Source: Nocardioides jishulii (GTDB lineage Bacteria > Actinomycetota > Actinomycetes > Propionibacteriales > Nocardioidaceae). Taken from it: DNA of 64,000 bases. Shown in pieces: positions 9,195-19,649 of this stretch. A model generated the notes under the pieces. The model was not told the origin of the DNA and ran no database searches. It saw only the letters and a program-made list of their open reading frames with translations. Position 1 is the stretch's first letter. Each line of letters starts with the position of its first letter. The stretch is from contig NZ_CP040748.1 in the NCBI RefSeq assembly GCF_006007965.1, positions 558,001-622,000 on the forward strand, in the 5' to 3' direction. The translations under genes were made by a program, and so were the position numbers.

Positions 9195-10094
9195 ATGTAC
9201 ACGATCAAGCACGCCTCCGAGATGCTCGGGGTCAATGTCGCCACGCTGCGCGCGTGGGAGCGGCGCTACGGCATCGGCGCGCCCCACCGCACCGACGCCG
9301 GCTACCGCTTGTACGACGACGAGGCGTTGCGGGCGCTCAGCACCATGAACGCCTTCGTCCAGGAGGGGATGGCGCCGCGCCAGGCCGCCGAGGAGACGCG
9401 GCGTCGTCTGGCGGGCGAGGCGCCGGCCGACGGGTCGCTGGCTCCCGGCGTCAGCGAGGCAGGGCGCCTCAGTGGCACCGCCGAGGAGGCGACCGAACGA
9501 CTGCTGGTCGCCGCCGAGCGGCTCGACGTCGCTGCGGTCTCCCGGCTCCTCGACGAGCGGTTCGCGATGGCTGGCCCCGAGGCCGTTGTGGACGACTGGC
9601 TGCTGCCCGCCATGCGCGCGCTCGGCCTGGCCTGGGCGTCGGGACGGGTGACCGTGGCTGGTGAGCACATGGTCGCGCACGCCGTCGTGCGGAAGCTGTC
9701 GGCAGCGTACGAGGCCGCTGGGGCGGAGGGCTCCGGGCCGCGCATCGTGGTGGGCCTGCCGCCGAAGAACCGTCATGAGATCGGCCTGCTCGGCTTCGCC
9801 GTGGCGGCGCGTCGGGCCGGCCTCGCCACCACCTACGTGGGCGCCGATCTTCCCGTCGCGGACTGGCTCGCCGCCGTCGAGGCACGCAGCCCGGTTGCGG
9901 TCGTGCTGGCCGCCAGCATGACCCGTGACCTCGGGCACCTCGGTGCCGTGGTCGACGCGCTGGGTGCGGCCCACCCCGACCTCCTCGTCGCCGTCGGCGG
10001 GGCGCTCCAGGACCGTGCGCCGGAGTCGTGCCTGCGGCTGGGCCACCGCGTCGGCGACGCCGCCCGCGAGCTCGCCGGCCGTCTCTCCGGCTAG
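9195..10094 (+). CDS. Cobalamin-binding MerR-type regulator (CarH/LitR-like light sensor)
   Basis: 299 residues. N-terminal MerR helix-turn-helix (1-72: YTIKHASEMLGVNVATLRAW, RRYGIGAPHRTDAGYRLYDD). Residues about 98-175 form the helical cap with W147-x9-E157-H158, the W-x9-EH signature of adenosylcobalamin-dependent photoreceptor repressors. A B12-binding Rossmann domain follows, with H194 in NRHEIGLLG as the likely axial ligand (36 residues after H158; about 35 in Thermus CarH). In CarH the residue after the Trp is a His that ligates cobalt after light; here it is A148. No carotenoid, photolyase or litS gene is nearby. The four-repeat operator 220 bases upstream suggests autoregulation. ATG 9195 begins the conserved domain. 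Confidence 0.88.
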   Translation: MYTIKHASEMLGVNVATLRAWERRYGIGAPHRTDAGYRLYDDEALRALSTMNAFVQEGMAPRQAAEETRRRLAGEAPADGSLAPGVSEAGRLSGTAEEATERLLVAAERLDVAAVSRLLDERFAMAGPEAVVDDWLLPAMRALGLAWASGRVTVAGEHMVAHAVVRKLSAAYEAAGAEGSGPRIVVGLPPKNRHEIGLLGFAVAARRAGLATTYVGADLPVADWLAAVEARSPVAVVLAASMTRDLGHLGAVVDALGAAHPDLLVAVGGALQDRAPESCLRLGHRVGDAARELAGRLSG

Positions 10095-10111
10095 TTCCGT
10101 GGGTGACCGGT

Positions 10112-10145
10112 CGTCGCGCCCCGCTGGGTCAGCAAGGGCGCGACG
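10112..10145. terminator. Terminator hairpin between convergent genes
   Basis: Perfect 10-bp arms CGTCGCGCCC (10112-10121) and GGGCGCGACG (10136-10145) around a 14-base loop, between the regulator gene and the convergent SDR gene. Confidence 0.7.
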
Positions 10146-10162
10146 TAGGCGTCAACCCAGCG

Positions 10163-10921
10163 TCAGCGCGGCGACATGCGCAGGGCGCCGTCCATCCGCA
10201 CGACCTCACCGTTGAGGTAGTCGTGGTCGATCAGCGACAGCGCGAGCTGGGCGTACTCCTCGGGGCGCCCGAGGCGCTGGGGGAAGGGGACCCCCGCGGC
10301 CAGCGACGCGCGGAACTCCTCCGAGACGGTGGCCAGCATCGGGGTCTCGATGATGCCGGGCGCGATCGTCAGGACGCGGATGCCGTACTGCGCGAGGTCG
10401 CGGGCGGCGGGGAGGTTGAGGCCGACGATGCCGCCCTTGGAGGCGGAGTAGGCGGCTTGGCCGACCTGCCCGTCGTAGGCGGCGATCGAGGCGGTGTTGA
10501 TGATGACGCCGCGCTGGCCGTGCTCGAGCGCCTCGGTGGCGGCGACCTTCTCCGCAGCCAGGGTCATCACGTTGAAGGAGCCGATGAGGTTGACCTGCAC
10601 GATCTTGGCGAAGAGCGCCAGGTCGTGGGGGCCCTTGCGGCTGAGGATGCGCGCCGACGGGCCGATGCCCGCGCAGTTGACGACCGTACGCAGCGGCACT
10701 CCCGCGCCGGCGGCGGCGTCGACCGCGCCCTGGACCTGCTCGGGGTCGGTCACGTCGACGCCGACGTAGGAGACGCCCTCGACGACCGGGGCGTTCTCGA
10801 TCGCGGCCGGGAGGTCGAACGCGAAGACCGTCGCGCCTCGCTCGGCGAGGGCGGCGGCGGTCGCGGCGCCGAGGCCGGAGGCTCCGCCGGTGACGATCGC
10901 GGCGGTGTCATGGACCTGCAT
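10163..10921 (-). CDS. SDR family dehydrogenase (3-hydroxyacyl-CoA dehydrogenase type 2-like)
   Basis: 252 residues. Classical SDR features: GGASGLGAATA cofactor loop (about 12-22), NCAGIG, catalytic Ser in INTASIAAYDG, and Y-x3-K in AAYSASKGG. The long insertion SARILSRKGPHDLALFAKIVQVNLIGSFNV in the middle resembles human HSD17B10-type 3-hydroxyacyl-CoA dehydrogenases, so an NAD-dependent role in acyl-CoA oxidation is likely. It lies downstream of an acyl-CoA dehydrogenase on the same strand with a 101-base gap, which fits one beta-oxidation unit. ATG 10921 is preceded by GAAGGA. Confidence 0.88.
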   Translation of the reverse strand: MQVHDTAAIVTGGASGLGAATAAALAERGATVFAFDLPAAIENAPVVEGVSYVGVDVTDPEQVQGAVDAAAGAGVPLRTVVNCAGIGPSARILSRKGPHDLALFAKIVQVNLIGSFNVMTLAAEKVAATEALEHGQRGVIINTASIAAYDGQVGQAAYSASKGGIVGLNLPAARDLAQYGIRVLTIAPGIIETPMLATVSEEFRASLAAGVPFPQRLGRPEEYAQLALSLIDHDYLNGEVVRMDGALRMSPR

Positions 10922-11022
10922 GGTGGTTCCTTCTTCTGTCGGGCTGCCGGGAGTTCCCCGGCGCGAGCTGCCGGGGTGTGCCGGCGTGAACGGTGTGGCT
11001 TGGGAGGCGTACGTCGTGGGGC

Positions 11023-12195
11023 TCAGGCCCCCGGGCCGGTGATCGCGCCGCCCGGCGAGCGGTCGAGGGAGCGGCTGATCACCATGCGCTGGATCTGGTT
11101 GGTGCCCTCGAAGATCTGCATGACCTTGGCCTCGCGCATGTAGCGCTCGACGGGGAAGTCCCGGGTGTAGCCGGCGCCGCCGAAGACCTGCACGGCGTCG
11201 GTGGTCACCTTCATCGCGCTGTCGGTGGCGGTCATCTTGGCGATGCTCGCCTCGCGGCTGAAGTCGAGGCCGGCGTCCTTGAGGCGTGCCGCGTGCAACG
11301 TCATGGCCCGGGCCGTCTGGACCGCGGCCTCCATGTCGGCCAGCACGAAGGCGAGGCCCTGGTGGTCGATGATCCGCTGGCCGAAGGTCTCGCGCTCCTG
11401 GGCGTAGGCGACCGCCTGGTCGAGGGCTCCCTGGGCGAGGCCCGTGGCCACCGCCGCGATCCCGAGGCGACCTGAGTCGAGGCCCGCCAGCGCGATGCGC
11501 AGGCCCTCGCCCTCGGCGCCGAGCCGGCGCTCGACGGGCACGCGTACGTCGGTGAGGACCATGGTGGCCGTGGTCGAGCCGGTCAGCCCCATCTTCTTCT
11601 CGGGGTGGTCGGCGCGCAGGCCGGGGGCGTCGGCTGGCACCAGGAAGCAGGAGATGTCGTTGCGCCCGTCGCCGGTGCGGGCCATCACCTTGTAGAAGTC
11701 GGCCTCGCCGCCGTGCGTGGTCCACGCCTTCGCCCCGTTGAGGACGTACTCGTCGCCCTCGCGCCGGGCGGTGGTCCGCATCGCGGCGGGGTCGGAGCCG
11801 GCGTGCGCCTCGGAGAGGCAGTAGGCGCCGAGCAGCTCGCCGCCCAGCATGTCGGGCAGCCAGCGCTGCTTCTGCTCGTCGGTGCCGAAGGTGGCCAGTC
11901 CGAAGCAGGACAGCGCGTGCACGCTGACGCCCACGCCGACCGACGACCAGACGGAGCCGATCTCCTCCAGCACCTGGAGGTAGACCTCGTACGGCTGCCC
12001 GCCGCCGCCGAGCTCCTCGGGGTAGGGCAGTCCGAGCACCCCCATGGCGCCGAGGGTGCGGAAGATGTCGCGCGGGAAGGTCTCGGTGGCCTCCGCCTGC
12101 GCGGAGCGGGGGAGCAGCTCCTGGGTCGCGACCTGGCGTACGAGCGCGAGCAGGTCGCGGGCCTCCTCGGTGGGAAGGATCCGGCGTGCGGGCAT
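11023..12195 (-). CDS. Acyl-CoA dehydrogenase
   Basis: 390 residues, the usual length. Family signatures are AYCLSEAHAGSDPAAMRT (about 130-147) and QVFGGAGYTRDFPVERYMR followed by MQIFEGTNQIQR, where the Glu of EGT is the usual catalytic base position. It is an FAD enzyme that introduces the alpha-beta double bond into an acyl-CoA and passes electrons to ETF. ATG 12195 has GGAG 6 bases upstream. It probably forms a unit with the downstream SDR. The chain-length preference is not visible. Confidence 0.93.
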   Translation of the reverse strand: MPARRILPTEEARDLLALVRQVATQELLPRSAQAEATETFPRDIFRTLGAMGVLGLPYPEELGGGGQPYEVYLQVLEEIGSVWSSVGVGVSVHALSCFGLATFGTDEQKQRWLPDMLGGELLGAYCLSEAHAGSDPAAMRTTARREGDEYVLNGAKAWTTHGGEADFYKVMARTGDGRNDISCFLVPADAPGLRADHPEKKMGLTGSTTATMVLTDVRVPVERRLGAEGEGLRIALAGLDSGRLGIAAVATGLAQGALDQAVAYAQERETFGQRIIDHQGLAFVLADMEAAVQTARAMTLHAARLKDAGLDFSREASIAKMTATDSAMKVTTDAVQVFGGAGYTRDFPVERYMREAKVMQIFEGTNQIQRMVISRSLDRSPGGAITGPGA

Positions 12196-12449
12196 GGCGT
12201 CTCCTGGGCGTGGTGTGTCAGTCAGGCGCCGACCGACCGGGCCACTGTAACGACAGCCCTCAGCGGGTCTGCGGCCTCCCACGAGGCCCGGGGGAGGGGG
12301 TCCCCGTCGTACGCCTGTCCCGAGCCGGTGCGAGCGTGGAATGCTGGGGCGCAGCTCCGTGTACCCTTTTGTCAGACGTTTTGTCCGGCGGGGAGCTCCG
12401 CGGGGCACCTACCCGTCGGACCTCCCGACGCGAGCGACAGGAGACACCC

Positions 12450-13115
12450 GTGAGCGACCTGACCGGCAAGACCATCGCCGTCCTCGGAGGCACCGGACCG
12501 CAGGGGCGTGGCCTCGCCCGGCGTTTCGCCACGGCCGGACTGAGCGTGGTCATCGGCTCGCGTGGGGCGGAGAAGGCCGAGCAGGTCGCCGCCGAGCTGG
12601 CGCAGGCCACCGGTGGCGCGGTCACGGGTGCCGCCAACGCCGACGCCGCAGCGGCGGGCGACGTCGTGCTGGTCGTCGTGCCGTGGGACGGCCACAAGGA
12701 GCTGCTCACCGACCTCAAGCCCGCCCTGGCCGGCAAGATCGTCGTCGACTGCGTCAACCCGCTGGGCTTCGACAAGCAGGGCCCCTTCGCGCTGCAGGTC
12801 GAGGAGGGCTCGGCGACGCAGCAGGCTGCCGCGATCCTCACCGACTCCACCGTGGTCGGCGCGTTCCACAACGTCAGTGCCGTCCTGCTGGAGGACCCCG
12901 AGGTCGAGACGATCGAGTGCGACGTCCTGGTGCTGGGTGACGAGCGCGAGGCCACCGACCTGGTGCAGGCGCTCGCCGACTCCATCCCCGGCATGCGGGG
13001 CGTCTACGGCGGCCGCCGTCGCAACGCCCACCAGGTCGAGGCCTTCACGGCCAACCTCATCGCGATGAACCGTCGCTACAAGGCCCACGCCGGCCTGCGG
13101 ATCACCGACATCTGA
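12450..13115 (+). CDS. NADPH-dependent F420 reductase (F420H2:NADP oxidoreductase)
   Basis: 221 residues. Starts at GTG 12450 with AGGAG 7 bases upstream. The N-terminus AVLGGTGPQGRGLARRFATAG is the NADP-binding loop of the Npdg/Fno family, followed by VIGSRGAEKAEQVAAEL; later VLVVVPWDGH, VDCVNPLGF and GAFHNVSA are family-typical. The enzyme moves hydride between F420 and NADP in the cytoplasm, indicating that this organism uses F420. The stop codon lies in the first copy of an 84-bp tandem duplication. Confidence 0.93.
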   Translation: MSDLTGKTIAVLGGTGPQGRGLARRFATAGLSVVIGSRGAEKAEQVAAELAQATGGAVTGAANADAAAAGDVVLVVVPWDGHKELLTDLKPALAGKIVVDCVNPLGFDKQGPFALQVEEGSATQQAAAILTDSTVVGAFHNVSAVLLEDPEVETIECDVLVLGDEREATDLVQALADSIPGMRGVYGGRRRNAHQVEAFTANLIAMNRRYKAHAGLRITDI

Positions 13116-13274
13116 GGAGTGAGCCGGAGGTACGCGGAGCGAAGCGAGGCGTGCCGGAGGCGAGCCCCGCAAGATGTCGGCTTGGGCAGAGACATCTGAG
13201 GAGTGAGCCGGAGGTACGCGGAGCGAAGCGAGGCGTGCCGGAGGCGAGCCCCGCAAGATGTCGGCTTGGGCAGA
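13107..13274. repeat. Perfect 84-bp tandem duplication spanning a stop codon
   Basis: Copies 13107-13190 and 13191-13274 are identical and start with GACATCTGAG, which contains the stop codon of the F420 reductase gene. Two further truncated GACATCTGAGG starts follow at 13275 and 13318, each with part of the unit. The unit contains GAGCGAAGCGAGG and CCGGAGG stretches typical of intergenic actinobacterial repeats; a related GTGAGCCGGAGGCG occurs at 8462. The rest of the gap to 13370 holds no gene. Confidence 0.95.
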
Positions 13275-13369
13275 GACATCTGAGGCGAGCCCCGCAGGAG
13301 GTCGGTCAACGGGCACTGACATCTGAGGAACTCTCGCCCCGAGCGCCGCTGGCCACTAGGTTGGCGCTC

Positions 13370-14020
13370 GTGCGCAACGAATGGTTGGCAGTCTCGGCAG
13401 CGGCCCTGGTCATCGGCGCCACCGCGCTCTTCTTCGGAAGCCACCTGGCGCCGCGTCCCACCGGCGACGGACACATCATGCGACTGGTCCACGAGGACCC
13501 GTACGCGTGGACGACCTCTGCCGTCGTGCTGATGGTGGCCAGCATGGGGTTCCTCTTCGGCATCTCCAGCCTGACCTCCCTGATCCGTGGCCGCGGCGTC
13601 GTGCTCGGTCTGGTGGGGGTCTTCACGATCGCGTTCGCCGCCGTCGTGCTGGCCGGGTTCGCGATGCAGCTGGTGCTGATGCGTGGCCTGAGCGTGGAGG
13701 GCGGCGTGACCGGCGAGCAGATGGCGGCCGCGATGCGCGACCCGCTGCAGCAGGGGATGCTGAAGGTCGGCTTCGGGGCCTTCTACGTCGGTGAGATTGC
13801 GCTCGCCTGGGCCTTCGTGCGGTCCGGTACCACGCCCCGCTGGGTTCCCGCCCTCTTCCTCCTGCACGTCCTCGCGGTGGTCGTCGCCGTCGTCGGAAAG
13901 GTGGGCTTCCTCGAGGACCTGCCGTCGATCCTCATGGTCGCGGCCTTCGTGGGAGCGGCGATCTGCGCCAACCGGGACGACGTCTCGGTGCAGCGCTCCC
14001 CGCGTACGCCGGTGGGCTGA
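13370..14020 (+). CDS. Four-helix integral membrane protein of unknown function
   Basis: 216 residues. GTG 13370 is chosen because a TAGGTT -10 hexamer ends 7 bases upstream (leaderless pattern); longer readings would translate the 84-bp repeat. Four to five hydrophobic segments are visible: AVSAAALVIGATALFFG, TTSAVVLMVASMGFLFGI, VVLGLVGVFTIAFAAVVLAGFAM and WVPALFLLHVLAVVVAVVG, plus a short last one. The first loop contains an HIMRLVHEDPYAW stretch. I do not recognise the family. Confidence 0.75.
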   Translation: MRNEWLAVSAAALVIGATALFFGSHLAPRPTGDGHIMRLVHEDPYAWTTSAVVLMVASMGFLFGISSLTSLIRGRGVVLGLVGVFTIAFAAVVLAGFAMQLVLMRGLSVEGGVTGEQMAAAMRDPLQQGMLKVGFGAFYVGEIALAWAFVRSGTTPRWVPALFLLHVLAVVVAVVGKVGFLEDLPSILMVAAFVGAAICANRDDVSVQRSPRTPVG

Positions 14021-14060
14021 CGCCCTGCGTCCGTCGTCGCCGTCCGCTAACGTCGGCGCC

Positions 14061-14405
14061 ATGGGGCACCGCATCTTCACCACGGCCTTCTCCTCCGTCT
14101 ACCCGCACTACGTGACGAAGGTCGAGAGGAAGGGCCGCACGGTCGCCGAGCTGCACGAGGTGATCGAGTGGCTGACCGGATTCGACGACGCCGCGCTGGC
14201 CGAGCACCTGGCTACCGGGACCACGTTCGAGCAGTTCTTCGCGGCCGCTGACCTCAACCCTCACGCCGAGCTCATCACCGGCAGCATCTGCGGGGTGAAG
14301 ATCACCGAGATCGAGGACCCGTTGATGAAGCGGATCCGGTTCCTCGACAAGCTGGTCGACGAGCTGGCCCAGGGCCGACCGATGGATAAGGTGCTCCGGG
14401 GCTGA
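14061..14405 (+). CDS. DUF2200 family protein
   Basis: 114 residues, the usual size. Starts MGHRIFTTAFSSVYPHYVTK, then GRTVAELHEVIEWLTG and LITGSICGVKITEIEDPLMK, which match the DUF2200 pattern as I know it. It is soluble; the function is unknown. ATG 14061 has TAACGT ending 7 bases upstream, again a leaderless arrangement. Confidence 0.85.
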   Translation: MGHRIFTTAFSSVYPHYVTKVERKGRTVAELHEVIEWLTGFDDAALAEHLATGTTFEQFFAAADLNPHAELITGSICGVKITEIEDPLMKRIRFLDKLVDELAQGRPMDKVLRG

Positions 14406-14449
14406 GACCCCGTGCGCGGCTGCCCGACCGGTCTGCTGCACTTCTCCCC

Positions 14450-15196
14450 ATGGATCTGGGACTTCTGGGCGCCGGCGCGCTCGTGACCGGCGGCAACCGC
14501 GGCATCGGCCGGGCGACGGCAGCCGCCCTCACGCAGGAGGGCGCGCACGTGGTGCTCCTCGGCCGTGACGAGGCTTCGCTGGCGCAGGCCGTCGAGGAGA
14601 CGGGGGCCGTGGGCCACGTCGTCGCCGACACCACCGACGACGCGACGGTGCGGGCTGCCGTGGCCGCTGCGGTGCAGAGGCTGGGCCGTCTCGACGTGGT
14701 CGTCAACTGCGCCGCCCCCCGGGCGGTGTCCGGTGCACCGACAGGCCTGGAGGAGCTGGACGAGGCCGACGTGCTCACCCACGTCGACACCAAGGTGCTC
14801 GGCTACCTCCGGGTGGTCCGCGCCGCCGCCCCCCACCTACGCGAGCGTGGGGGACAGGTCGTCAACATCTCCGGCACCAACGCGCGCGTCACCGGCAACG
14901 TGGGCGGCTCGATCCGCAACATCGGCGTCGTCGCGCTGACGAAGAATCTGGCCGACGAGCTCGGGCCCGACGGCGTGAGCGTCGTCTGCGTGCACCCGGG
15001 CCTGACCGTCACCGAGCGCAACGCCGGCGACGCCGCGTACGCGGAGCAGGCCGCCGCCTCGAACGCCCTGGGCGTGGCGCAGACCGCGGCCGACGTGGCG
15101 GCCCTGGTCACCTTCCTGGCCTCCCCGCTGGGTCGCGTGGCCAACGGCGCGGTGGTGACGGCCGACGGCGGCCGGCCAGGACACATCTGGGCCTGA
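14450..15196 (+). CDS. SDR family oxidoreductase
   Basis: 248 residues. GGNRGIGRATA cofactor loop (about 14-24), VVNCAAP and a C-terminal LASPLGRVANGAVVTADGG as in FabG-like enzymes. The usual Y-x3-K catalytic pair is missing: the expected region reads NISGTNARVTGNVGGSIRNIGVVALTKNLADEL, with the Lys position replaced. Activity may therefore be altered, as in some divergent SDRs that lack the catalytic Tyr. No partner gene suggests a substrate. Confidence 0.85.
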   Translation: MDLGLLGAGALVTGGNRGIGRATAAALTQEGAHVVLLGRDEASLAQAVEETGAVGHVVADTTDDATVRAAVAAAVQRLGRLDVVVNCAAPRAVSGAPTGLEELDEADVLTHVDTKVLGYLRVVRAAAPHLRERGGQVVNISGTNARVTGNVGGSIRNIGVVALTKNLADELGPDGVSVVCVHPGLTVTERNAGDAAYAEQAAASNALGVAQTAADVAALVTFLASPLGRVANGAVVTADGGRPGHIWA

Positions 15197-15299
15197 CTTC
15201 TGCTGTCCGGCTTCTGAGTGACCCGACTTCCGCGATTCTGCCCACGAGCGAGGACGCTCCGGCGTAGCGTCGTGAGTACCACTCGACACAGGAGTCACC

Positions 15300-15677
15300 A
15301 TGCGTTACCTCGACCTGCCGGAGCCGACGCGACTGTCGCTGCTGCGCGGATTCGTGGAGCGTTCGTGGCACGCCCCCGGCCTCACTGCTGAGGAGTCGGC
15401 GATGATCCACGCGCGCATCTCCGAGCCGCAGGCCTACGAGGACGGTCTCCGTCTTCGTGCGGTGGTCGACGCGATCAACAGCGCCGTCGACTTCGACGCG
15501 CTCAACGCGGCCGAGCGCGCCTACGACGACGTGGCCACCGAGCTCAACCAGCGGTACGGCGACGGCGTCGTGGCGCTGAGCACCGGCGCCGAGGAGCTCG
15601 GCATCCGGGGCTTCCGGGGCCAGGGCTTCGAGACCCGCTCCAGCGTGCTCGTCGGCGAGGAGCTCGTCGCGAGCTGA
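15300..15677 (+). CDS. Small soluble protein of unknown function
   Basis: 125 residues with AGGAG 6 bases before ATG 15300 and a TAGCGT hexamer about 30 bases upstream. It is rich in Ala, Glu and Leu, predicted mainly helical, with no signal peptide or membrane segment. N-terminus MRYLDLPEPTRLSLLRGFVE; C-terminus carries a Gly-rich GIRGFRGQGFE stretch. I do not recognise it. It stands alone between an SDR gene and a convergent DinB-like gene. Confidence 0.7.
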   Translation: MRYLDLPEPTRLSLLRGFVERSWHAPGLTAEESAMIHARISEPQAYEDGLRLRAVVDAINSAVDFDALNAAERAYDDVATELNQRYGDGVVALSTGAEELGIRGFRGQGFETRSSVLVGEELVAS

Positions 15678-15699
15678 GGCAGCAGCCCTCTCAGCCCTC

Positions 15700-16278
15700 T
15701 CAGGCCCCGGCGCCCACGGGGCGCCAGTCGTCGGGCGGGTCCTCGCCCACGCGACCGTCCACCGCCTCGCGCAGCAGGTCGGCGTGGCCGGTGTGGCGTC
15801 CGTACTCCTCGACCAGGTCACAGACCAGGCGCCGCAGGCTCGCATGCTGGCCGCTTTCGTTCTCCTCGGCCGTCAGCTGGTCGAGGCCGCCGTCGTCGAT
15901 CGCGGCACGCAGCCGGGTGCGCGACGCAGTGACGGACTCGTCGTAGAGCGCGTACAGCTCCGCGGGGGAGTCTTCCCCGGCAGACCTCAGGTCCCAGTCG
16001 GGGGTGGACTCCCAGTCGGCCGTGTTCCACGGTGGGCCCGGATCGCCGCGGAACGCCTTCCACGTGAACTGGATGGCCTCCACCGCGGCGAGGTGCTTCA
16101 GCAGGCCGCCGAGCGTGAGGCTCGAGGCGCCGACCGTGGCGGAGAGTCCCGCTGCGTCGAGCCCGTCGGCCTTCCACCGGAAAGTCCATCTGAGCCGGTC
16201 CAGCATGCCGAGCAGGTGCTCCACCTCGCTGCCGGCCAGCGGTGGCTCCCAGGGCGGGGTCGGTGAGTCGGGACTCAT
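15700..16278 (-). CDS. DinB-superfamily (DUF664) protein
   Basis: 192 residues from ATG 16278; a GTG three codons earlier is possible. The four-helix DinB/DUF664 pattern is visible: LTLGGLLKHLAAVEAIQFTWKAF with the first metal His, and near the end LVCDLVEEYGRHTGHADLLREAVDG with the H-x3-H pair. These proteins are probable metal-dependent thiol (mycothiol or bacillithiol) transferases; in a mycothiol-making organism that role is plausible but inferred. Confidence 0.88.
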   Translation of the reverse strand: MSPDSPTPPWEPPLAGSEVEHLLGMLDRLRWTFRWKADGLDAAGLSATVGASSLTLGGLLKHLAAVEAIQFTWKAFRGDPGPPWNTADWESTPDWDLRSAGEDSPAELYALYDESVTASRTRLRAAIDDGGLDQLTAEENESGQHASLRRLVCDLVEEYGRHTGHADLLREAVDGRVGEDPPDDWRPVGAGA

Positions 16279-16333
16279 GTTTCTCACGGTAGGCCGGGCG
16301 CGCGGGGTCGCACCAGTGCCAGTTCTCGGTAGC

Positions 16334-16618
16334 TCAGGCGTTGTCGAGCGACGTCGGGACCCGGTCCCGCAGCCAGGTGGTCGTGCCCGGCGCCAGGCCC
16401 TTGAGCTTCGGCCGCTCGAGCACGGGCGAGACGATGAGCGCCGCGTCCTCGTCCTCCAACGACCACTTCAGGCCGTGGTAGACCCGCGACAGCGACTCCG
16501 TGCTCTCGACCAGGATCAGGCCCGGCCCGGCGGCACGGAGCTCCGTCCACGGTCCCTCGAGCCCCGCGACGTCGGCCTCGGGGGGCGGGTCGGACGTCCA
16601 AGCGAGGAAGACGGTCAT
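16334..16618 (-). CDS. Small protein of unknown function
   Basis: 94 residues, MTVFLAWTSDPPPEADVAGL at the start, with VSPVLERPKLKGLAPGTTTWL near the end. Acidic and soluble, with no signal or membrane segment. Codon use is like its neighbours, and no competing frame exists opposite. It lies upstream of, and divergent from, cstA. I do not recognise a family. Confidence 0.7.
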   Translation of the reverse strand: MTVFLAWTSDPPPEADVAGLEGPWTELRAAGPGLILVESTESLSRVYHGLKWSLEDEDAALIVSPVLERPKLKGLAPGTTTWLRDRVPTSLDNA

Positions 16619-16716
16619 GCCGACATCTTGCCGGGAAGACCCTTGCGGGGCCGCACCTCCCGGTCGAAGATCGGGGGACCGCCCGCCTGCCCGCGGGGTC
16701 TCTCGGAGGAGGACGC

Positions 16717-18935
<2,219 letters not shown>

Positions 18936-18939
<4 letters not shown>

Positions 18940-19163
18940 GTGGGGGCGAGGGCGGGGGCGGGCAGCGTACTCCTGTGCTCGACCGCGTACGCCGCACCGG
19001 GCGCGGGCTGTGGTGGTACCTGCGCCAGGCCACGGGGGAGGCGAAGTGGGACGACTACCTCGCCCGGTGCCGGGCCGAGGGTCGAGAACCGATGTCACGC
19101 CGGGAGTTCGAGCGGCACCGCGACCAGCACCGGGAGGAGTCCGCGCGCCACAGCTGTTGCTGA
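18936..19163 (+). CDS. YbdD/YjiX family small protein, CstA partner
   Basis: 75 residues from GTG 18936, overlapping the cstA TGA by three bases. The core WWYLRQATGEAKWDDYLARC, then EPMSRREFERHRDQH and a terminal CC, match the DUF466/YbdD pattern. These small soluble proteins are needed for CstA-type transport, which the overlapping translation supports. An unusually Gly-rich 20-residue N-terminus precedes the core. Confidence 0.9.
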
Positions 19164-19228
19164 CGTCGCAGCGTGGGACCACCGACGTAGGGGTTTCGTG
19201 CCGGCAGGCCGAGCCCTAGCGTGCAGGC

Positions 19229-19633
19229 ATGACCTCCTACGTCTCGCACACCTCGTTCGACTGTGCCAACGCCTACGCTCTCTCGCAGTGGTGGCAGCAG
19301 ATGCTCGGCTACGTCGACGACAGGGAGGATCCCAGCGCCCCGGGTGACGAGGAGTGCTCGATCCACGACCCCGAGACCGGGCACACCCTCTGGTTCCTGG
19401 AGGTCCCTGAGTCCAAGCAGGTCAAGAACCGTCTCCACCTCGACCTGCGCCCGCGCGAGCGCACCCAGGACGCCGAGGTGGAGTGGGCGCTGGGCATCGG
19501 GGCGACGCAGGTGGCCGACCTGCGCGGGGAGTACGGCCCCGGCACGGGATGGGTCGTGCTGGCCGACCCGGAGGGCAACGAGTTCTGCATCCTGCGCAGT
19601 GAGCACGAGGTGCGCGAGGTCGAGGGCGAGTGA
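19229..19633 (+). CDS. Glyoxalase/VOC family protein
   Basis: 134 residues. One VOC fold is suggested by SHTSFDCANAYALSQWWQQMLGY at the start, then TLWFLEVPESKQVKNRLHLDLRP and WVVLADPEGNEFCIL at the end. It resembles the VOC-like group common in Streptomyces and Nocardioides. Metal and substrate are unknown. ATG 19229 lies 6 bases after TAGCGT (leaderless type). Confidence 0.85.
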   Translation: MTSYVSHTSFDCANAYALSQWWQQMLGYVDDREDPSAPGDEECSIHDPETGHTLWFLEVPESKQVKNRLHLDLRPRERTQDAEVEWALGIGATQVADLRGEYGPGTGWVVLADPEGNEFCILRSEHEVREVEGE

Positions 19634-19649
19634 CGCTGCCCCGCGCGGC

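Noticed and set aside
13107..13325. Repeats that could be a CRISPR array.
   Set aside because: The 84-bp units are directly contiguous without unique spacers, and there are no cas genes.
15108..15845. A 245-codon minus-strand frame across 15108-15845.
   Set aside because: It overlaps the SDR and the 15300-15677 gene in the opposite frame, is Arg/Ala-rich, and has no recognisable motif.
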